Source: Pseudomonas sp. GM50 (lineage in GTDB: Bacteria > Pseudomonadota > Gammaproteobacteria > Pseudomonadales > Pseudomonadaceae). Taken from it: a stretch of DNA of 64,000 nt. The stretch's first letter is position 1. Every line of letters starts with the position of its first letter. Positions 60,411 through 64,000 of the stretch are shown here, in pieces. The notes below the pieces were generated by a model, which saw only the letters and a list, made by a program, of their open reading frames with translations, had not been told where the DNA came from and did no database searches. The stretch spans positions 1-64,000 of the forward strand of contig NZ_AKJK01000008.1 in NCBI RefSeq assembly GCF_000282375.1, given 5' to 3'. The position numbers and the translations under genes were made by a program.

Positions 60411-61760
60411 CTAAAGCAGGTAAGAAAGACCTACGGTCAAACCGAAGGCGACCACCGAGATGATGGTCTCGAGCACCGTCCAGGTCTTGAAGGTCTGGGT
60501 GACGGTCATGTTGAAGTATTCCTTGATCAACCAGAAGCCGCCGTCGTTGACGTGGGAAAAGATAACCGACCCCGCCCCCGTCGCCAGCACCAACAACTCC
60601 GGGTGGGGATAACCCAGACCAACGGCCACCGGCGCGACAATCCCTGATGCGGTGGTCATCGCCACCGTGGCGGAACCGGTGGCGATGCGCATCAACGCGG
60701 CGAACAGCCAGCCCATCAACAGCGGCGACAGCTGGAATTCATCGGCCAGGCTGACGATCTGATTGGTGACACCAGCGTCCACCAGAATCCGGTTCAAGCC
60801 ACCGCCGGCGCCTACCAGCAAGGTGATGCTGGCGGTCGGCGCCAGGCATTCGTTGGTGAACTTGAGGATCGATTCGCGGTTGAAGCCCTGGGCCAGGCCG
60901 AGGGTCCAAAAACTTAGCAAGGTCGCCAGCAACAAGGCGATGACCGAGTTGCCAATGAACAATAAAAACTGGTTGAAACCACTGCCCGGTGTGGAAATCA
61001 GATTGGCCCAACCACCGATCAACATCAGCACCACCGGCAACAAAATGGTCGCCATGGTGATACCGAAACCCGGCAGGCTATCGCGCGGTTCACGCTCCAG
61101 GAACTGGCGCTCCAAAGGGTTATCCGCCGGCAGCTGAATGCGCGGCACGATAAATTTGGCATACAGCGGACCGGCGATGATCGCGGTCGGAATGCCGATC
61201 AGAATCGCATAGAGCAATGTCTGTCCCACCGACGCCTGATAGACCTGCACCGCCAGCATCGCCGCCGGATGCGGCGGTACCAGTGCGTGGACCACCGAGA
61301 GGCCCGCCACCATCGGCAAGCCGACCATCAGAATCGACACGCCCACCCGCCGCGCCACGGTAAACGCGATGGGCACCAGCAAGACAAAACCGACCTCGAA
61401 GAACAGCGGCAGCCCTACAAGAAAGGCGATACACACCATCGCCCAGTGCGCATTTTTTTCACCGAAGCGGTCGATCAACGTACGCGCCACCTGCTCGGCG
61501 CCGCCGGACTCGGCCATCATCTTGCCAAGCATCGTACCCAGCGCCACCACCAACGCGATATGCCCCAGCGTCTTGCCCACCCCGGCCTCATACGCCCCGA
61601 CCACACCCGACGGCGGCATCCCGGCCAGCAGCGCCAGACCGATGGACACCAGGGTGATGACAATGAAGGGATTAAGCCGGTAACGGGCGATCAGAACGAT
61701 CAGCGCAATGATCGCGATGGCGGCGTACACCAGCAGCCAATAGCCGAAGGAAAGCGTCAT
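60411..61760 (-). CDS. GntP-family permease
   Basis: 449 residues, about 12 membrane helices. Conserved segments: ALGTMLGKMMAESGGAEQVA near 75-95, HALVPPHPAAMLA near 160-172 and the C-terminal SHVNDGGFWLIKEYFNM near 380-396. GntP carriers take up gluconate, D-serine or related hydroxy/amino acids; with the D-aminoacylase neighbour an N-acyl-D-amino acid or D-amino acid substrate is the best guess. First gene of the operon (AGGAG before ATG), 15 bases before the regulator. Confidence 0.92.
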   Translation of the reverse strand: MTLSFGYWLLVYAAIAIIALIVLIARYRLNPFIVITLVSIGLALLAGMPPSGVVGAYEAGVGKTLGHIALVVALGTMLGKMMAESGGAEQVARTLIDRFGEKNAHWAMVCIAFLVGLPLFFEVGFVLLVPIAFTVARRVGVSILMVGLPMVAGLSVVHALVPPHPAAMLAVQVYQASVGQTLLYAILIGIPTAIIAGPLYAKFIVPRIQLPADNPLERQFLEREPRDSLPGFGITMATILLPVVLMLIGGWANLISTPGSGFNQFLLFIGNSVIALLLATLLSFWTLGLAQGFNRESILKFTNECLAPTASITLLVGAGGGLNRILVDAGVTNQIVSLADEFQLSPLLMGWLFAALMRIATGSATVAMTTASGIVAPVAVGLGYPHPELLVLATGAGSVIFSHVNDGGFWLIKEYFNMTVTQTFKTWTVLETIISVVAFGLTVGLSYLL

Positions 61761-61937
61761 GCGGCACTCCTCGAAAGGGTCACGTCGAATAAGTTGTGAA
61801 ACTCATAAATCATTTCGACGAGCTACTTTCAAACGAAGTGAAAGTAATTTTCGTGGAGGGATAAGGGATGTCGTGCAGAGGTATGGCAGGTCGTGAGTTA
61901 TGAAAATCCGCTAGTGGAACTTTCATCCCCCCGACGC

Positions 61938-61969
61938 TGATCGTTCCCACGCGAGCATGGGAACGATCA
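61938..61969. repeat. Palindromic repeat TGATCGTTCCCA
   Basis: 12-bp perfect arms (61938-61949, 61958-61969) with an 8-base loop CGCGAGCA, between the SulP and GntP genes. A frequent type of Pseudomonas intergenic repeat; no T-run, so a weak terminator at most. Confidence 0.75.
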
Positions 61970-61979
61970 CTCATCGATT

Positions 61980-63425
61980 TCAGTCGTGATGCTCGCTGGC
62001 GCGTTTGAGCAGTTTCTTGCAGCGTTCGGATAAATGCAGAACGCGCAGCTGCTTGCCTGCCTTGGTGTAGCGCTCGCGCAATGTCTTCAGCGCAGCGATG
62101 GCCGAGTAGTCGACGAAGCTCAGGTGGCGACAATCAAGGGTCACCTGGGCCGGGTCGTTGGCGGGATCGAACTGGTTGAGGAATGGCGCGGTAGAGGCGA
62201 AAAACAATGTGCCGTGCAGGCGGTAGAGTTTGCTGCCGTCGCTTTCCTGATAGCTGTCGGCATACAACTCGCGAGCCTGTTGCCAGGCAAAGTTGAGCGC
62301 CGCTATGATGATCCCGCACAACACGGCGATGGCCAGATCGGTGAACACCGTAATCACCGTGACCGCGATGATCACCAGGACATCGTTCAGCGGCACCTTG
62401 TTCAGCACCCGCAACGAAGCCCAGGCGAACGTCTGCTGCGACACCACGAACATCACCCCGACCAATGCGGCCAGCGGAATGCGCTCGATCAGCGGCGAAA
62501 GGAACAGCACAAACAGCAAGATCATCCCCCCGGCCACCGCACCGGACAGCCGACCACGACCGCCGGAGCTGAGGTTGATCACGGTTTGCCCGATCATGGC
62601 GCAGCCGCCCATGCCGCCGAACATACCAGAGACCACGTTGGCAGCGCCCAATGCCACGCACTCGCGGTCGGGGTAGCCGCGGCTCTCGGTGATCTCGTCG
62701 GTCAGGTTCAGCGTCAGCAAGGTTTCCAGCAGGCCGACCAATGCCATCAATATCGCGTAAGGGGCGATGATGCGCAGGGTTTCCAGGCTCCAGGGGATGT
62801 CTGGCAGCGCAAGTGTCGGCAAGCCGCCAGCGATGTGCGCCATGTCGCCCAGGGTACGGGTCGGCAGGCCGAGCAGATAAACCGCCAGCCCAACACCCAG
62901 AATCGCCACCAACGCCGGCGGCACGGTGCGCGTCAGGCGCGGCATCAGGTAAACGATGGCCATCGTCAGCGCCACCAAGCCGATCATCATGTACAGCGGC
63001 GCACCACTCAACCAGCCTTCACCGCTCTTGAAGTGCTCCAACTGGGCCAGGGCAATGACAATCGCCAGGCCGTTGACGAAACCGAGCATCACCGGGTGCG
63101 GCACCATGCGCACCAGTTTGCCCAGCCTCAACAGACCGAACGCCAGCATGATCAGCCCACCCAGCAGCACCGTCGCCAGCAAGTACTGCACACCGTGCTG
63201 CACCACCAGCGCGACGATCACCACGGCCATCGACCCGGCGGCGCCAGACACCATCCCCGGCCGCCCACCAAACAGCGCTGTCAGGGTGCAGATGATGAAA
63301 GCGCCGTAAAGCCCCATCAATGGATTGAGGTGGGCCACCAGCGCGAAGGCGATACATTCGGGCAGCAGGGCGAAAGAGGTCGTGAGTCCGGCCAGGACAT
63401 CGGCGCGCAGACGTTTGGGTTTCAT
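61980..63425 (-). CDS. SulP-family anion transporter with STAS domain
   Basis: 481 residues: SLC26/SulP membrane domain (about 1-375) with the signature PLMGLYGAFIICTLTALFGG, GGMGGCAMIGQTVINLSSGG near 265-285, and a C-terminal STAS domain (about 385-475; LDCRHLSFVDYSAIAALKTL). May carry sulfate, bicarbonate or dicarboxylates; no carbonic anhydrase gene is adjacent. Starts MKPKRLRADVLAG, no signal peptide. Confidence 0.92.
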   Translation of the reverse strand: MKPKRLRADVLAGLTTSFALLPECIAFALVAHLNPLMGLYGAFIICTLTALFGGRPGMVSGAAGSMAVVIVALVVQHGVQYLLATVLLGGLIMLAFGLLRLGKLVRMVPHPVMLGFVNGLAIVIALAQLEHFKSGEGWLSGAPLYMMIGLVALTMAIVYLMPRLTRTVPPALVAILGVGLAVYLLGLPTRTLGDMAHIAGGLPTLALPDIPWSLETLRIIAPYAILMALVGLLETLLTLNLTDEITESRGYPDRECVALGAANVVSGMFGGMGGCAMIGQTVINLSSGGRGRLSGAVAGGMILLFVLFLSPLIERIPLAALVGVMFVVSQQTFAWASLRVLNKVPLNDVLVIIAVTVITVFTDLAIAVLCGIIIAALNFAWQQARELYADSYQESDGSKLYRLHGTLFFASTAPFLNQFDPANDPAQVTLDCRHLSFVDYSAIAALKTLRERYTKAGKQLRVLHLSERCKKLLKRASEHHD

Positions 63426-63514
63426 GGCTTACCTAAAATACAGGCGGGAGAAGAGAGGGCGGATGTTACGGAATTGAGGGCGAACCGGCCAGTTAATGGG
63501 GCGTCGGAAACGCT

Positions 63515-63607
63515 TTCGCGAGCAAGCCCGCTCCCACAATGGACTTGCGTCGATTCACGATGATGGGAACGACACAGGGCCCATGTGGGAGCGGGCTTGC
63601 TCGCGAA
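63515..63607. repeat. REP pair (variant arm)
   Basis: Two perfect 24-base inverted arms (63515-63538, 63584-63607), 45 bases apart, with the variant core GAGCAAGCCCGCTCCC. Same family as the repeats at 32.3 and 57.5 kb but a different sequence class. Confidence 0.85.
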
Positions 63608-63629
63608 GAACGATGACGCGGTCTACGAA

Positions 63630-64000
63630 TCAGCCCTTGAAATCCGCAATCGCGTAAGCCGCCAATTTACCCTGAATGAAGTCCAGGAAGCACTGAATCC
63701 GTAGGGCAAGTTGCGAGTTGCGGTAGTACACCGCGTTGATCGGTTGGCGATATCCGCTGTTGAATTCCGCCAGCAGTACCTGCAAGCGACCGGCGCGGAT
63801 GTCGTCGATGGTCATGAAGTGCGATAGGCAAGCAATGCCTTGGCCGGCCAGCGCGAGGTGCCTGACCGTTTCACCACTCGACGCACTGATCGATGCCTGG
63901 ATCGGCCAACGATCACCATGGACATAGCGTAGCGGCCATTGGTTGAGGCCTTCATTGTGGGTAAAGCCCAGCAGCTTGTGCTCGGTCAAATCCGCTACAG
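63630..64000 (-). CDS. LysR-family transcriptional regulator, C-terminal part
   Basis: Partial: the frame is open to the window end and lacks the DNA-binding domain, which would lie outside. The 123 visible residues match the end of the LysR substrate-binding domain: HLALAGQGIACLSHFMTIDD, LQVLLAEF and the terminal pattern AVYYRNSQLALRIQCFLDF, as in CrgA/AphB-like LysR proteins. Target unknown. Confidence 0.85.
   Translation of the reverse strand, partial: VADLTEHKLLGFTHNEGLNQWPLRYVHGDRWPIQASISASSGETVRHLALAGQGIACLSHFMTIDDIRAGRLQVLLAEFNSGYRQPINAVYYRNSQLALRIQCFLDFIQGKLAAYAIADFKG

Noticed and set aside
61269..63563. His/Gln-rich + strand frames opposite gntP and sulP
   Set aside because: Antisense shadows of membrane-protein genes; the His richness comes from reading Val/Met/Trp-rich codons backwards. 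Not related to the real His-rich tail at 49.6 kb.

Overview
This window is chromosomal DNA from a gammaproteobacterium, almost certainly a Pseudomonas of the fluorescens group. The gene orders (rlmE-ftsH-folP-glmM-tpiA-secG-tRNA-Leu-tRNA-fMet-rimP-nusA-infB-rbfA-truB-rpsO-pnp and grpE-dnaK-dnaJ-dapB-carA-carB-greA), the McpS-type chemoreceptor, the lldPEFG-dld lactate operon, DUF6124 genes and palindromic REP repeats all fit that group. Most of the sequence is GC-rich core genome.

Layout. 1-15.5 kb (minus strand): the transcription/translation super-operon from rlmE to pnp, with two tRNA genes and terminators placed between the tRNAs and rimP-nusA. 15.6-26.6 kb: yhbY, a DUF4149 membrane protein, greA, carAB behind an attenuator-like leader, dapB, and the dnaK chaperone genes with two clear sigma-32 promoters. 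26.6-32.3 kb: recN behind a LexA box, fur, bamE, ratA-rnfH, an NSS-family transporter and smpB. 32.3-41 kb: the lactate regulon (FadR-type regulator, 17-bp operator, lldP, LutA/B/C-like proteins, FAD/Fe-S lactate dehydrogenase). 41-42.4 kb: two paralogous periplasmic Cys-pair proteins and tmRNA.

42.4-51.9 kb is accessory DNA attached to the tmRNA gene. It starts with an integrase relic (an N-terminal piece on + abutting a C-terminal piece on -), a perfect 21-bp-arm palindrome and an iteron-like patch with a DnaA box. An AT-richer block follows, encoding a 32-residue peptide, a strong terminator, an HEAAH-motif protein resembling the peptide-modifying HExxH family and an EamA exporter, with an MFS transporter downstream. 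I read this as a small RiPP-like (modified peptide) cluster and as the most interesting item in the window. After it come an IS1182-type transposase scrap, a diverged segmental duplication carrying two DUF6124 genes (one copy has lost its small partner gene), a strongly folded three-way-junction element, a DMT transporter with a His-rich tail, and an AbiE-type toxin-antitoxin pair.

52-64 kb returns to Pseudomonas genes: an ArnT-like glycosyltransferase, a PAP2 phosphatase and a membrane-anchored histidine phosphatase (envelope lipid/glycan functions), an HBM-type chemoreceptor, a glyoxalase-fold protein, a gntP-rpiR-D-aminoacylase catabolic operon, a SulP anion transporter, and a LysR regulator cut by the window end. 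REP-like inverted repeats lie at several gene boundaries.
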